Assembly: GCA_002189035.1 (NCBI GenBank)
Contig: NEEC01000025.1
Coordinates: forward strand, 496,001-560,000
Source: Utricularia gibba
Lineage: Eukaryota > Streptophyta > Magnoliopsida > Lamiales > Lentibulariaceae
Direction of reading: 5' to 3'
Length of the DNA: 64,000 nt
Made by a program: the position numbers and the translations under genes. The notes beneath the pieces were generated by a model that was given only the letters and a program-made list of their open reading frames with translations, was not told the origin of the DNA and ran no database searches. Shown piece after piece: positions 11,101-24,008 of this stretch (positions are counted from its first letter, which is position 1; the number at the start of each line of letters is the position of its first letter).

Positions 11101-14100
11101 TCAAGGGAGAAAAGGCCTGTACACACCTGGGGCAGGAGCATAAAGGGAAGTGCTGGTGTGGGTCGCAGATGTTGCACCGGGTGCATACCGGAACTCCAGT
11201 GGATTAGGGGCATACTCTGCAGAAGCACCGCCACTGATCCTTCTACTCTGGTCCAGAGCACTCAAGCTAGAGGGAAATGGTGGCTGATATGAAGTTCTTG
11301 GATCCAACTCCCGATACAAGGGATCAACTTGTCCTCTGTAAGATGGAGTTGTGGATGTAGGGTAGGCCTGTTGGGTGTTTCCTGAAGTCCAAGAACCATG
11401 TTCTTTTCCTCTGAGGGCATCGGAGTACGAACGGGCGAGGGCTCTCCTATCAGGATGTTCATTCCACATGCTATTGTTTGATGCCCCTGCACTGCAATAT
11501 GGAGGAGCTCCCTCATCATTCCAGTTGGTATGATACCGGCTCACCACCTCTACAGCTTCAGAATCATCATATGTATGAGTGTCATCTGTTATGAACTTCA
11601 GGTAGTCAAACTTCTCCGAGTCATCTCCTCGAGAATACATTTGGGGATTTGGAGAATCTGGATGGCCCAAGGAATACTTTTCGAACTTCCAGTAATCAAC
11701 CACAGGATGTGATGGATGGTGAAGTTCAGAAAGTGGCTTGGAGGGCTCGAAGCTTGGGACATTGTCCTCTAACTGTCGTCCCCTGTTAATGTCCTCATGG
11801 AACTTCCACGAGTCTTTCTTAGGCTGGGGATGATCTTTCAGGGTGACAGCACGAGTGCTTCCCTCAGGTAAGGTATCTTGGTGCTCTGACCCAAGCTTCG
11901 GGTTTGCTTCTTGTTTTTCAGGTTCTCGGTTCAAATCTTCACCTACATTGACAACGCCCTCACCAGAATCATGACATTCTTCTAAAGAACTAATATCCAT
12001 GTCGCCATTTCCGCTCAATCTGTTGTTGCCAACAGCTCCAGATGAATGACTGTGACGTTCAGCAATGGACCTGTAAAACATTTTTATAAATAAAATGGAT
12101 AATTAATGAATACTCTACTGATGACGACGTCTATCATGCTGCCTACTCGAAGTTTAAGAGTCATAGCATGGTCGTAAGAATTCGAAACATAAAAAATTAC
12201 ATGAAAATAAAGAACGAGCAACTTGATTCAGTGAGCAATTCAAAAAATATGGATTGGAAAAATTTGAATGTTTTCTTAGTACTCGTGGGTGGGAGAGCAT
12301 AGACCCCAAATATCAGATGTGTCTAGCAATTCAGAAATAAACCTGTGTTTGACGGTGAAATCTGGATGACTCCAGAGAGAGAGCGTAGGAGTGTTGATAT
12401 TCCAGTCTTCAATTTGTTTCTCATTTCCATCCACACATCCAGGAAGGTAGAATGACTAAATCACAGAACATGCATCTCAGTGAACAACATTATTATAACA
12501 AAATGGCACCAACAACAATTTTCAAACCTTGCCTACGAACATATGATCGTCCTCCCAAATCAAATCATATGCAAACTCCTTCTTGTCTAACCTGATTCAC
12601 AAAAAAAAAAAAAAAAAAAAAAACAAAACAAACTGACTCTTCTAACAAATTATATTTGTTTCCCAGTGAATGATTGATTACCTCTCTGTTTCCCGAGGAA
12701 CAATAAGAATTATTAGTTTTGGCATGAAAGTCAGGGCTTTGTTGATGAATTTGTTGGCCAGAGCACCATTTACTCCAAACGGTGGGTTAAGGCCCATAAT
12801 CTAACAAACAATCAAAAGAAGTAGAGAAATGAAACAGCAACAATGAAATGCAAGTTTCAAAGCTGATCTCACCAACTGGGATCCACTTGGCAGCTCCTCC
12901 GTCCCCACACGCATCCAGTCTCTTCTCTCAAAATTAAAATCATTCTGTCCATCCACACATCGTAATAACTCAAAGAGAAACTTTGTGCAACGAATACAAA
13001 AGGCATTTTTAAAATGTAAGCCTGATAAAATACATTTTATCAGGAGATTTCAAGTTTCAAAGTTGAGTTTTAAAATGTAAGCCTGATAAAATACAGGAGA
13101 TTTCAGAATACAAAAAGCAGAAAGAATGAAATCATGATCCACGCTCCAAAATACAACCAGATGATCTATTTAATGATTATGAGAAAGAAAAAAGGCATCA
13201 AGATGATGTAGGAGAGAAATGAACAGGTGCCTCCTTCAAAACAATGAACAGGTGCCAACTTCAAAGCTGACACAACAAGGCCCAAGCATAATGCCATTGA
13301 AGAAAATGAAATTAAATGAGCTATTGACTGATGAGCACATGACATAACAACTTGAAAGAATTGGTCACAAATTCATAATTTGATGCTCCAAACTGACCTT
13401 TGGGTGTACTATATCGTAATTTTTGAATGAAGCTTTCTTCCCCACATTATCAAGCTTAGATTTAAGTAGGCAACTGAAATCATTTGAACCGCAACAAAAA
13501 TCAACAATCTGATAAGAGAAAAAGGTTATGGGGTTATGTACTAATATCTCTATAATGAATATCTTATGAATGCCACCCACGAGGTCGGTCTTAAAAGGCT
13601 AGATGACGCGGGTCCATGTTATTATTTCGTTTCCTGATGGCTCGTCACAACCAGGAAACAGAAAGGTCCCTCTCGAATACATAGAATTACAAGGAAAAAA
13701 AATAAAATTTCTATTTACTATGGCCAAAAGGAAAGCAGATTACCATGTCACCTTCTTCAACATACCAATGAAGAATATCAACAACCTGTGAATGGAACAG
13801 AGAGCAGGACCACAATTATTTAATTACTTGACATGGAAACAAAAACAGCTACTGACCTCTTGCAGTTTGTCTACTTTCGTAAAGTGCCGACCAAATGATG
13901 TATAGCGTGGACCATATAAAAATGGAGCAAGATACACCCTCAACTTCTCCTACAGGAAAACATATATTAGCATCAAATAGAGGCCTCTCCAATGAATATC
14001 AACTTTAAATGGTTCATATGGAAATATTACTAGACATACGTCCTTACACATGACTCACCCTCCATCTCTGAATTTGCACAATAATATCATCTCCACAAAT

Positions 14101-17100
14101 TGCTTTGGCATCCTTAATACTGCCACCATCTTCTAATTTTCTGAGTGCAGCATGTAATGCCTGCAACGAGTTACTGACATCCATCAACAATAGAAATTTG
14201 AGAATAGCAGGATACACTAGCACATACCTGCCTAACACACTCCAGCTTCCCCAGAGTTATAGAATCTACGTTATGCAAATACTTAGAATGTGTAGATGGG
14301 GCTTTATGCAGCCTCTTGACTTTGTCAAGTGCAATGGAACACGCAGCATCGTTCATCAAGTTCAATATCCTAGGATAAAAAAATGTCAACCAACTGGCTC
14401 ACTAACTGAAGGAAGAGAAGTGTGCCCATTAGCAGACACCAAAGAGAAGCTCAAATAGAGTATACGAAATTCACCTTCTTTTTGCATCAGTGTCGAGCGT
14501 ATCAAAATAATCTGAACCCTTGTCCATGTGATCAACCGTAGTAGTCGTCTTATTTTCAGCCCTTACAGTTTTAATCCTGCTAGATAGGCTCTGTTGAATG
14601 TCTGTGGTATAAAATCGGGAAAATAGCTGACTGCCCAAGGACAACTTCCCATCATCTGCTCCTGAAAAATCTTTCTCATGAAAATTGTTATTAATTTTGC
14701 TGATATGTTTCTTGCTATCAGGCCCCAGTTCAACTCGTTTCTTAACTCTTCTCTCAGAAAGATCAGCTCGTTCCAATAAACCTCTCTTCCTTGGACCATG
14801 TTGAGAGGCTGTAACTCTTTCCTGCATATCTCTGTGTCTTTTGCTTTCCATTTTCCAAAGGTCAGGAAATTTCAAATGGTTCCTAGAAGGCGTACCAACT
14901 TCTGGGTCGATCTCATGTTCTCTAGTGCAGAAAAGGCATCATTCAAAAAAAACAGCCATGGGTGAAAGCAGATAAAAACCACGAGATGTCTTTAAGATGC
15001 TCACAAGCAGTATATCAATATACGATCTGGAATCAGGCCCTCCAAGCTCTTTGTATGGCATAAGTACCCTCTATGACATCCTTTTCAAAAGCAATCTCTC
15101 TTTGCATGCATATAAAAATCTAAAATAAGAAAACAGCATTGGCACAAATGGAAACTAAAAGAAGGGGAAAACGAAAGTAACCTTGGAAGGCATTTTCTAT
15201 GGTATGCCCGAGGACAACGACGGCACACAGCAAACTGAAGTTCATGGTCTTTTCTGACTTCTAGTTCCTTACAGGCATGACATCTGTGAGCAGGGCATGC
15301 AAATCGCTCCCCCAGAGCAATCTTTCGAGCATGTTCCTTTGCTTCAGAATCATTCTCGGGTACAGAAGTTTTGCAACACAAAGAGGATGGTAAAAGTATC
15401 CACAAGCTCCATTAATACAGCAAAATACCTGCAATGCCCCATGATATAGTGGCGTACGAACATTAAATTTTATTTGAATGGAACAAGGGGTAATTATAGA
15501 AGAAATCCACTGCTTTTGCATGGAGCCCCCATCTGCAGCTTTAAATGCTATAGAAACTGGGAATGCTAATAAAGTTAACTAAGTTTATGTAAATCAGTGA
15601 AAAAAAAAGCATAAACGCGCTATGACAAGTAGTGCAATATCTTTTTTTCAATCATATAGCGCTTCATGAGAACGTGAAAAGCTGCAAGCTTAATACATCA
15701 TATGAAGAACCGACCTGTGCACCAGTTGGAGTTGAGTCATCTGACGATCCCAAATTCCCACAAGCATAGCACTGGTGCCTTTTGTATTCACAATTCTTAC
15801 ACAACCATGTATCCAGGGCCTACCAATGAAAATAACATTTTCAAACTTTTGATGTACACAAACAAGCCAAAAGGGGAGAGAGAGAGAGAGAGAGAGGGAG
15901 AGAGAGGCCAAACAAGAAAAAGACACAGCAAAAAGACTATGTCTTCCTCAATACCTCTTCTTCATCCTTATTGAAGCCCAGAGTTTCACAGTCTGCATCA
16001 ATAGCATCATCTTTGGTTGGATGGAATGACCTCAGGCATTTGCCATCGCACCTATATTGATATAAATTTGAAAACTAATGAATTCAATGATTACTTAATA
16101 AGTATAGGCCTAAAAAATCACAGTATATGGAAATAAAGTGAACATGAATTACTGAAATTTTTACAGGATAACGGCAGATGAAACTCTGGAGACTGCTCAA
16201 TGTCAAAAAAAAGGGCCATTTCTCGTGTACCAGTTGAAAATTCAAATTCATTAGGTCGTTCCCTTTCTTGCTTCAAAATACAAGGATTTTGTAATAATTC
16301 TACCCACAAGGATGACAACATTGGGAATAGATAGCACATTACCAAATTTCACTTCCTCAGAAAAGAGAGAAAGCATTAACAAACGTACATCAGCAAATGT
16401 CCACCATTGTCACAGATGGCGCACACGGAGTCATAAATATCATCCTCCATCCCTTCATCTTCAGTCTCCTCAGATTCAGAAACATAAGGTTCATTCATAT
16501 CAGTATCCTTGATTTCGTATGTGATTTCATCAGCATCATCAACAATGAAAGAAGGCCTTATATCCTAGACAGCAGCGCTTTCACAATATCAATAAAGGTT
16601 TAGAATGAAGTATAAGGAAGATTTAATGCTGGTGCATCTGCAAATGAGAGAAGGTGCAAAGAATGTAGTCAGGGAAGAAGCTGTGTCCGGCATGAGAAGA
16701 CAACCTCATCAACGACTTTCCTCTTTCTTAGCTTTTCCTCCATAAATGTAGTGAAAACCTGTACCAAACAGGGGACCACTGAAAGGCAGATAATACTTCG
16801 AGCATAATTAAAATAAACAAAACAAGCAACCACAGAGAAACCGTTCCCAAAATTCAAGATAATAAGAAAACAAATTAGGAGGTGCAAACACAGATGAAGC
16901 AATCCTGAAAATCAAAAGGAAACAGCTACTGACCTTCGAGTTGGCCAACGCTTCATCCTCTTACCAGCTTCCTTAATAAAAAATAAATGACTTTGAAGAT
17001 CATCCTCCGAGGGACTATCCTCGAACACGCTACAAAATAATGATGCACGTTAACCAAAAAATATGACAATCAGCACTCAAATAGATACATGAAACGCCAT

Positions 17101-17529
17101 AAACCTGAAAATTTTATCGAGATGATCCCACAATGCCTTCTCTGATCCTTGAGGGTGCCACTTACAGAAATGTAAAAAGTGCACCGCTATCTGAATTGTC
17201 CGGACGATCTCCTGAAAGCGACTCCTGGGCTTCAGAAGCTTGAACCATGTACCATCAGCGGATAACACCGACAACTCAGGCTTCCGCTTGTTACATTCAA
17301 GATCAAACTTCCAAGCGACAGCTTCCTTGTAGAGTTTCCGAAGCCCATTATCCACTTTCCCAGATACAAAAATGGGCCACGGACTCCCAGACTCCAACTT
17401 CTCTGTACCCCATACCACAGGTAGCATCGCGAATGATACCAACTCGTTCTTATCATACACGAATTCATAATCGGTCACCGAATCGGACAAAAATGCTTCT
17501 TGCTCTTCATCTTCTTCTGAAGTTGCCAT
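11101..17529 (-). CDS. EDM2: EDM2-like PHD-finger/methyltransferase-like chromatin regulator, with apparent frameshifts
   Basis: EDM2 is a nuclear protein that, with ASI1 and AIPP1, acts on heterochromatin inside introns to control distal polyadenylation, including that of the resistance gene RPP7. Nineteen exons can be placed on the minus strand: 17529-17105, 17029-16934, 16758-16705, 16564-16389, 16051-15955, 15819-15715, 15428-15182, 15099-15005, 14921-14475, 14369-14228, 14160-14059, 13949-13857, 13785-13744, 13508-13398, 12944-12873, 12800-12682, 12591-12528, 12455-12343 and 12070-11101. They imply about 1190 residues (Arabidopsis about 1300). Zinc-binding PHD modules begin at CAICDNGG (about residue 236) and run to CRRCPRAYHRKCLPR (about 400). 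A methyltransferase-like fold follows with IVDFCCGSNDFSCL (about 708) and the GLNPPFG motif (about 770); the tail is long and low-complexity. The exon 2/3 joint, exon 7 and exon 8 each lack one base (see findings). The upstream part carries G-box DNA shared with the Tim-family gene. Confidence 0.9.
12601..12623. repeat. Poly-A run in an EDM2 intron
   Basis: Twenty-three A residues on the + strand; on the coding strand this is a poly-T tract just after the donor of the intron between exons 16 and 17. Confidence 0.9.
15876..15906. repeat. GA microsatellite in an EDM2 intron
   Basis: A nearly perfect run of GA dinucleotides with two GG interruptions, located in the intron between EDM2 exons 5 and 6. 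Confidence 0.9.
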
Positions 17530-18749
17530 CTTTCAGCTACTCGGTGAAAAACCCCCTCCAAAAATTACTCCGCTCCCTCCTACGAGTTCAAGCGTGAAAG
17601 GTCAACCCTAGTCTAATCAGTCAATTCACAGCGCCAAAAATGCTTCTCAATCATCGTTATTTTACTTTCGTCACGTCACAATCGGGCTTCCTATTGGGCC
17701 GGCTCTAATAACCAATTTGGCCCAATATAATGTTCGCCTTTTATTTTCCCAAAAATAATAATATTTTTTTATCATAATAATAATAAAACGGCGGCACATG
17801 GGCCACGTGATACAATAGTGTGGCCATCACGGCATCACTCCTTGTCCAAATCGTGCGGCCCACATGGATTCTACCGGGAGTGGGGCCCACTGCCGCGGAT
17901 TCGGGTCTCGGATTCTCAAAAAGCTCCCTTTTCGCATCTTCCGCGGAAATTATTATTCCAATTAAAAAAAGAAGAAGAAAAGGTATATTCCTTGTCAGCT
18001 CAGCCTCAGGGTTGTAAGAGGTACATCCTCCCCAGTAGCATCTTCATTATCCGACAGCCGCTTGTCTTATTGTTTTTTTTTTTTTTGTATTTTTCTCAAG
18101 ATAGTCAATCAATCCATGAACCGACCCACCACCGCCAAACCCGCCCGCCCATTTGTGGTGGATCGGATCCATGACCGCAAGCCCAACCCGAGTTGTCCGG
18201 GGCCAGGACAGAAGAAAATAGTGCAGTGCAAACTCCTCCCCCTCCCAAGTTACCTCTTCCTCTCCACTTTCATGCACATTCTGCTGTTCAACCAATCCAA
18301 AACGAAGCCTTAAACGACGGCGTTGCCTGAATAACAACTCTGTGTGCATCTCCCTGAGCGTTGTTACTCAGGAGATGGATGATGATCCACCACTGGTCGT
18401 TGTTTCACGCATCAACAACACATATGAACTCTCAGGGAAATCTAAAAGGTGAAAACACAAGCCAAAGAATGCAAAAATGTTGAAGAGCGAGGGAGGACCA
18501 CGCATCGCTCCTGCTGTCTGATTTACATAAACATCTCAACCAAAAAGATGTTCAAAGTGGGGGAACTAGTATTCGAACCTCATGGCCTCCATGATGATGA
18601 TGATGATGATTCGCCGTGCTCCGAAACCACTTCCTGTTGGCCCGATGGATCCGGGATACATGCTTGTAGAATCTATAGGGATACAGATGCGGTTCACAGT
18701 CCACACAGATTTCCAAGTCCTATGCGACCCTTCAGGAAACAGGGATCAC
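17530..18749. other. EDM2 upstream region and 3' flank of hnRNP copy A
   Basis: This contains the EDM2 promoter side and the 3' transcribed part of hnRNP copy A. From about 17775 on it resembles 25563 onward: a G-box inside GGCCACGTGAT (near 17801-17811), a GGGCCCAC motif and a GATTCGGGTCTCGG motif are shared. No coding gene is supported; the 100- to 130-codon frames at 18047-18349 (-) and 18449-18844 (+) lack family motifs. A short ATG/GAT repeat lies at 18591-18610. Confidence 0.5.
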
Positions 18750-21500
18750 CTATGCAGCTACTCCTGAAGAAAAACCAAGAATTCGACATTGTAGCTTCTG
18801 TCATACTGCTAGTAGTTCCAAAGGGATTGCTACATTGGGCTTAACAGTGGCATCAGCCTAACATTCAACAAAATATCGATGCAAAAGCATTGAGATCAGC
18901 TGAGGCATATTCAAAGATATAATATTGTCCAGTAGATGGATGATGACAGGTTGTTACCTCTACTGGGTTGTCTATTTGGAACATCATAGCCTACTCCATA
19001 ATCATCGGACTCGTTCAAAGTGGCATTTTCAGAATTGTGGAGACCATAATCAACGAAGGAAGCAGAACCACCAAGGGCATCAGGGGTAGTTTGCCAAGTG
19101 CGGTCACCGTAAACAGAGCGGGAGCCCCCACCAACATGGTACAGATCATCGTATGGTGGCTCGTATTCTCTGCTTATATTAACAAATGAAGATGATGTAG
19201 CTACACCATTTCCACTGTTCCTCCCAAATCCTGTTGCTCCCAAGGCATAACCATTTTCTCCAAAGCCCCCAAGACCAGAATTTCCACCACCGAAGCTTGC
19301 AGAACTCACTCCCAGGGAGGGAGCAACAGGGGAAGTGCCCCAACTGGCTCCAAGGTTTCCAAACACTCCAAAACTCCCATTTCCAGAACCAAGGTATGAG
19401 TTGAAGCCAGAGTTATTTGATGAACTGCTGAGGCCACCATTTCCCCATACATTCCTAGGTGACATATTCATGGAAGAGTTCCCTCTCATGCTACTCGTAC
19501 TGTAACCAACAGGATCATTGTAACGGTTCGGGTTGGAATTGATGTAAGGATTCAGGACACGTCCAAAACCAAGATTATTATTGAAGTTCGTACCCCCACC
19601 AAATCCGACATTCAATCCTTGGTCCATATTCACACCCATCCCATAACCAGGAGAACTAAAAGGAGATAAACCAGCACGAGCACTCGCTAGGGGACTGTAT
19701 CGACCATCCATTCTCATCCCATATCCTCCAACTGAGCTCATGTTATACCCCTGGGGATAGTTACTCAGCAAGTTGTTAGATCTGCTGAAACCGTAACTGT
19801 AACTCATAACAGGGCTTCGGCTGGATCCAGGAGACAACTCCTTAGGCACAGCTCTTTTTACCTCTACCATTTTTCCATTTAATTCATGAAATGTCTTGTG
19901 CAACACTCTGTCGACAGCATCCTCTGAATCATAAGTTATGAAACCAAAACCTCTAGGCCTTTGGGTGTTATGGTCATACATAACGACAACATCAGTTATC
20001 ATCCCAAACTGTTTGAAGTAGTTCTTGAAATCATTTTCAGTGACTGTGGAGGGCAATCCTCCTACAAAAATCTTTTTAGTTCGACCTGACCCTGGAGATC
20101 CGTGAATGCTGCCACTCATTCGGTTTACCAGGTGCTGATCATCCCGTGGAACAGCCTTCTTGGCCTCCACCTACAAGAACCAGCAAGAAGCAATTAAATA
20201 ACGACTCAAAGCAGAAGCACATTATCCTCAAAAAGAAAAGAACAAACTTCCCCATTAAACGGGCAGCAATGGAGCCTCCAAAGAGGCCATTTTTAGAACA
20301 CTTACAGTTCGCCCATCGAGTGTGTGCTTCTCCTGTACCACTTGTTCAGCGACTGCAGGGTCCGCAAAGACTACGAAGCCGAATCCCCGAGCACGGCCTG
20401 TGGCACGATCTCTCATGATCACAGCCTCTATTACTTCTCCATACACTCCGAAATACTCTTTAAGACGATCCTCATTAGTGTCCCATGAAATCCCACCAAT
20501 AAAAAGTTTCCCCTGATCGATCTCCATCTTCTCTATAATGTTACAAAGCAGCCCGGATTCCGCTGCACTTCATCGGATCAAAGAAACGAAAATTAGAATC
20601 TCTATTGCAAAACATATCTTGATCGATAAGTTGTAAAAAAAAAATGGAATCAAACGAAATCCCACAACCAAGCAACTGGTTCTCATTGGTTCAATCACGC
20701 TGTCAAACATAAGAACAACCACGCAGGTCAAAGGTGACTGGCACAGAATCGAGAATACCAACTACCTGAGAGCAATCAAAAAAGCAGGTCTAACAGATCA
20801 AACGTTGAAAAAGTTGAATCCGACGAACGAAAACAAAACAAAAAAGAGACCAGCAACTCACCCAGAAAAACCCCAACAAAAATCAGTTTTAACATATTAG
20901 TTGCGGAATGCAGGATTCAATCTAAAATCATCGGATCCTCATGAGATTTGATTCAACTCATCTAAACTTGAAAATCCAAAAATCCAAATTAACGGCGATA
21001 CCCACAACAAAAAAGAATCAATATCAATCATCAAATGCTCGATTCAAATGCCTCACCATCAGAGTTGAACGAAAAATAGAGTGAAATCAAGATCTAATGG
21101 GGAAGCAGTACTCAAAGAAAAGAGAAGGTATGCTCCCTTCTCTCTTTCCCTTCCCCTTCTCCTTCACCTTCTAACCCCCAAAAGTCCTTCTCTTCCTTTT
21201 GCTGGTTTATTCCACCTTTTTTTTACCAACGCCACTAAACCAAACCCAAAACCAAAAAATAAAAAGTAAAAAAAAAAATAAAAAAATAAAAAACGAGAGA
21301 AATTCGATGAATTCGCCAGAAAATCCATCATATTCCACACCCAAAAGACAATGGGCATCTCTGGTGTAAGGATTCTCATTGCCCAACAAAATCTTCTCGA
21401 AGTGAGATGCAATTACAATGAAAGTTGCAAACTTTGAAAGCTCAAAGACACCACAGTGATGTTTACTTGATCTAACATGATTTAGGAGCACCATTTCCTT
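17775..21500. repeat. Segmental tandem duplication, copy A (hnRNP block)
   Basis: This stretch aligns by eye with 25563 to about 29320 in the same orientation and order: G-box block, degenerate 3' flank, last exon, main exon, first exon, 5'UTR intron and pyrimidine-rich leader. Similarity is patchy at both edges, so the exact ends are uncertain. The coding part is far more alike than the flanks. Confidence 0.85.
18750..20527 (-). CDS. Two-RRM heterogeneous nuclear ribonucleoprotein, copy A
   Basis: A plant hnRNP A/B- or Musashi-like RNA-binding protein. Three coding exons: 20527-20306, 20170-18958 and 18763-18750; about 482 residues. RRM1 starts near residue 7 with RNP2 LFIGGI and RNP1 RGFGFVVF; RRM2 starts near 110 with RNP2 IFVGGL and RNP1 RGFGFITY. 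The C-terminal 300 residues are rich in Gly, Ser, Asn and Tyr, as in proteins with prion-like tails. I chose the tiny last exon because a donor (AGAG/GTAACA) and an acceptor (TTCAG/GAG) give the ending RGVAA-stop, close to the family ending RGIAA. Without splicing the frame would run on into unrelated residues. A probable 5'UTR intron spans about 20563-21056. Such proteins usually act in nuclear pre-mRNA processing or mRNA transport; the target is unknown. Confidence 0.92.
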
Positions 21501-21838
21501 GAAAATATCCTTCAGATCGATTGCATTTTCTGGTTTCTCATCGCCAATGGCCCACGAACGAGTACATGGGATCGGAGTGATCTTTGGAATGGTTCCAGGT
21601 AGCACTGTAAATTGTAGATTGGAAGCTTATGCTTTTGGCCCAAAGAAGAAGAATATTTTTTGTAAAAGGAAAAAAAGGGAGGATGGCGGTAAGTTGTAAT
21701 ACGTGGGCTGTAATTTGTCATTATCGGGTTCAGCAGCAAGCCAAGCGGTGAGGACAGAATCAAGAGAGGCGATTTAACTTCAGTTACTCTTGGTTAGGAT
21801 TAACAGTGGCAGTGCCAAGTTGTAAATCGGTAAATTCC

Positions 21839-23365
21839 ATGAATGACGGAGCAGTAGTGCCGAAGCAGGCGACCGCCGCCGTGACGGAGCAGCAGATAGC
21901 GGAGGCGCTCGATTCTTTTTTCTGCGACTCCAGCATTTTCACCACCTCCAATGGAGTCGTCCAGCTCTTGGAAGCCAGATTAGGCGTCGATTTGAGCGCC
22001 AAAGTCGACTTCATTCGCGCTCGAATCGAGTATCTCCTCCGTTTTCCCTCCCCGCCCGTCAGCTGCATGCCCCAACAACACCACCACGAGCATCTTGTCC
22101 TGCACCGAACCCCTAATTTTCACCCAACACCTTTGCAACCCCATGTTCACAGCTTTTCTGGCCTCCATCCAACGAAGGGTTACCTTCTTCGCCCCCCGAC
22201 ACCTCAGTCTCCTCCCCCGCCCCAGCGGTGGTGGCGAAGAACCCCGCCAAGACTCCCACATGTAGACCTGCCAAAGGAAGGTACAATGATTTTTGAGATT
22301 TCACCAACGTTTTGTTTTTCTTAGTATCAGAAATAATCAAGGTGCAGCTCACTGGAAAAAAATGTAGTGTGTTTATTGTTTGTTTAATGAAAAAAATGCA
22401 ACTTTTCAACTCAACATAGTTGCTACTTTTTGTAAAAGACAAATGCAAGTAGAGTTGATCATGAGCGAGCTGTAATTTTGTTATTTCTTGAAAAGGTTTG
22501 CTCTTTTTTAAGCAACTGTACTACATATCTCTATAATGAAGCACTCCGACTGTGAAAAGAAAAAGAGTTGGTCCAGGAGGAGGATTAAGCAAACCTTGTG
22601 GTGTATCTCGGGAGCTTCAAGCCATCGTTGGGCATTCAACATTGTCGAGGACTGAGGTTTCAGATCAACCTTGTGGTGTTTCCTCCTTATGCTGTTCATA
22701 CCATTGCCTGTAAAATAATTTTGCTACACAGATTGTTAGGCAGCTATGGGCGTATATAAGGAAAAACAATCTTCAAGACCCCAGCAACAAAAGGAAGATA
22801 ATTTGTAATGATGAACTCCGGTTGGTATTTGAGACAGACTCCACCGATATGTTCAAGATGAATAAGTTACTATCAAAGCATATTCTTCCACTTGAACCTT
22901 CAGGCATGGATTTGGTTCCTTGATGAATGCATATTGCCCACTTCATTTGGATGATGTGCTAGACTCTCTGTTTTGTGCAGATCTGACTGCTGAGGATGGA
23001 AATAAACACAAGACAGCACTCCCTGAACTAGACACTAAAAGTGATGAACCTGCGATAATTAGGATATCCGAAGCTCTAGCTGCTTTCCTGGGATGTGAAG
23101 AAAGATCAATGTCGCAAACTGAAGTCCTGAGACAGGTATGGGAGTATATAAAGGCTAACCAACTCGAGGTATGTTGAGAGCAACAAGATTTTTTTTAATT
23201 GCCCAATTATTGTCCATCACCAGTGTGATATTCTGCCTGTAGGATCCTTTGAACCCAACATCTGTATCTTGTGATGCCAAGTTAAAAGATTTGCTTGGAT
23301 GCACAAGCGTTTCAGCCTTGGGGATACCTGAAGTGTTGTCAAAGCATCACTTTTGTAACATATGA
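21839..23365 (+). CDS. DEK_C and tandem SWIB/MDM2 domain protein, with apparent frameshift
   Basis: Five exons: 21839-22280, 22542-22656, 22732-22903, 22981-23168 and 23243-23365; about 346 residues once one missing base in exon 1 is allowed for. A DEK C-terminal-like helical domain lies near residues 15-60 (ALDSFF, GVVQLLEARLGVDLS, IEYLL). The first SWIB domain spans exons 2-3 (CGVSRELQAIVG, IVRQLWAYIRKNNLQDPSNK) and the second spans exons 4-5 (QTEVLRQVWEYIKANQLEDP). Plants have nuclear proteins of this order, related to yeast UAF30 and BAF60 SWIB modules, thought to act in chromatin or rDNA transcription. Exon 1 runs out of frame somewhere between 22080 and 22240. Intron 3 fits only as GC-AG. 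The gene is head-to-head with hnRNP copy A. Confidence 0.85.
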
Positions 23366-24008
23366 CGTTGAACACTGAGTGTTAGTAGGTGAGAGCTTTC
23401 GCAGTATGGAGCCTGCAAGTGATTTAGGACAACTATTGCACTTAACCAGGAAGCCAGAGCTGAAGCTACAACCGCTTTAGAAATACTGACTACTTGTGCT
23501 TCATATGCTTACCGGAGCTTTCTCTTCGCATTGCAGGCCCATCTGCAATATCATATGCCGATGTGGAACTTGAATGCCTCTTCTGAAGTGGATTCTAACA
23601 CTTTTCCTTTCGTTGCCTCCGTCGACCTTTTTTCCATTTAAATGAGGTTCGGTGTCTCCCATTTCGAAACAGATGAGTGACTCTGAAGTTCACATTCTGA
23701 GATGCCCATCTGCTGAGAGGCTTGTGCTGGTTGTAAGTACTTTAGGTGTAGGAGAGGGTCAAATATTGAAAGAGTAGTAGATCGAGATTGTTTTCCTCTT
23801 TATGTATTACTTGAAGAACTTCAGCTTCTCGGATATTTCAGTATCTTCTGTTCCTCCCAGTTTACTGATAGAACTGCATGCGTGGATTCTATCGTGGATA
23901 AAGTAGAAGCCTTGACCGTGAATTTTCAACAGTATGAAACTTAACTGATCAAGTTCACAAAGTTTCTCTAAAGGAAGAAGATGCACTGAAATGCTTGCTC
24001 TGGAAAGT
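23366..24008. other. Intergenic stretch between the SWIB gene and the Tim-family gene
   Basis: The 3' ends of two convergent genes meet here. No open frame with support, no repeat and no RNA gene is seen. Confidence 0.4.

Noticed and set aside
11101-17529. EDM2 as a plain pseudogene
   Set aside because: Sixteen of nineteen exons keep phase and motifs with no stops; three one-base losses, two of them in homopolymers, are better held as possible sequence errors for now.
18047-18844. Coding frames in the hnRNP copy A 3' flank
   Set aside because: The matching region of copy B does not keep the same frames, as expected for untranslated or intergenic DNA.
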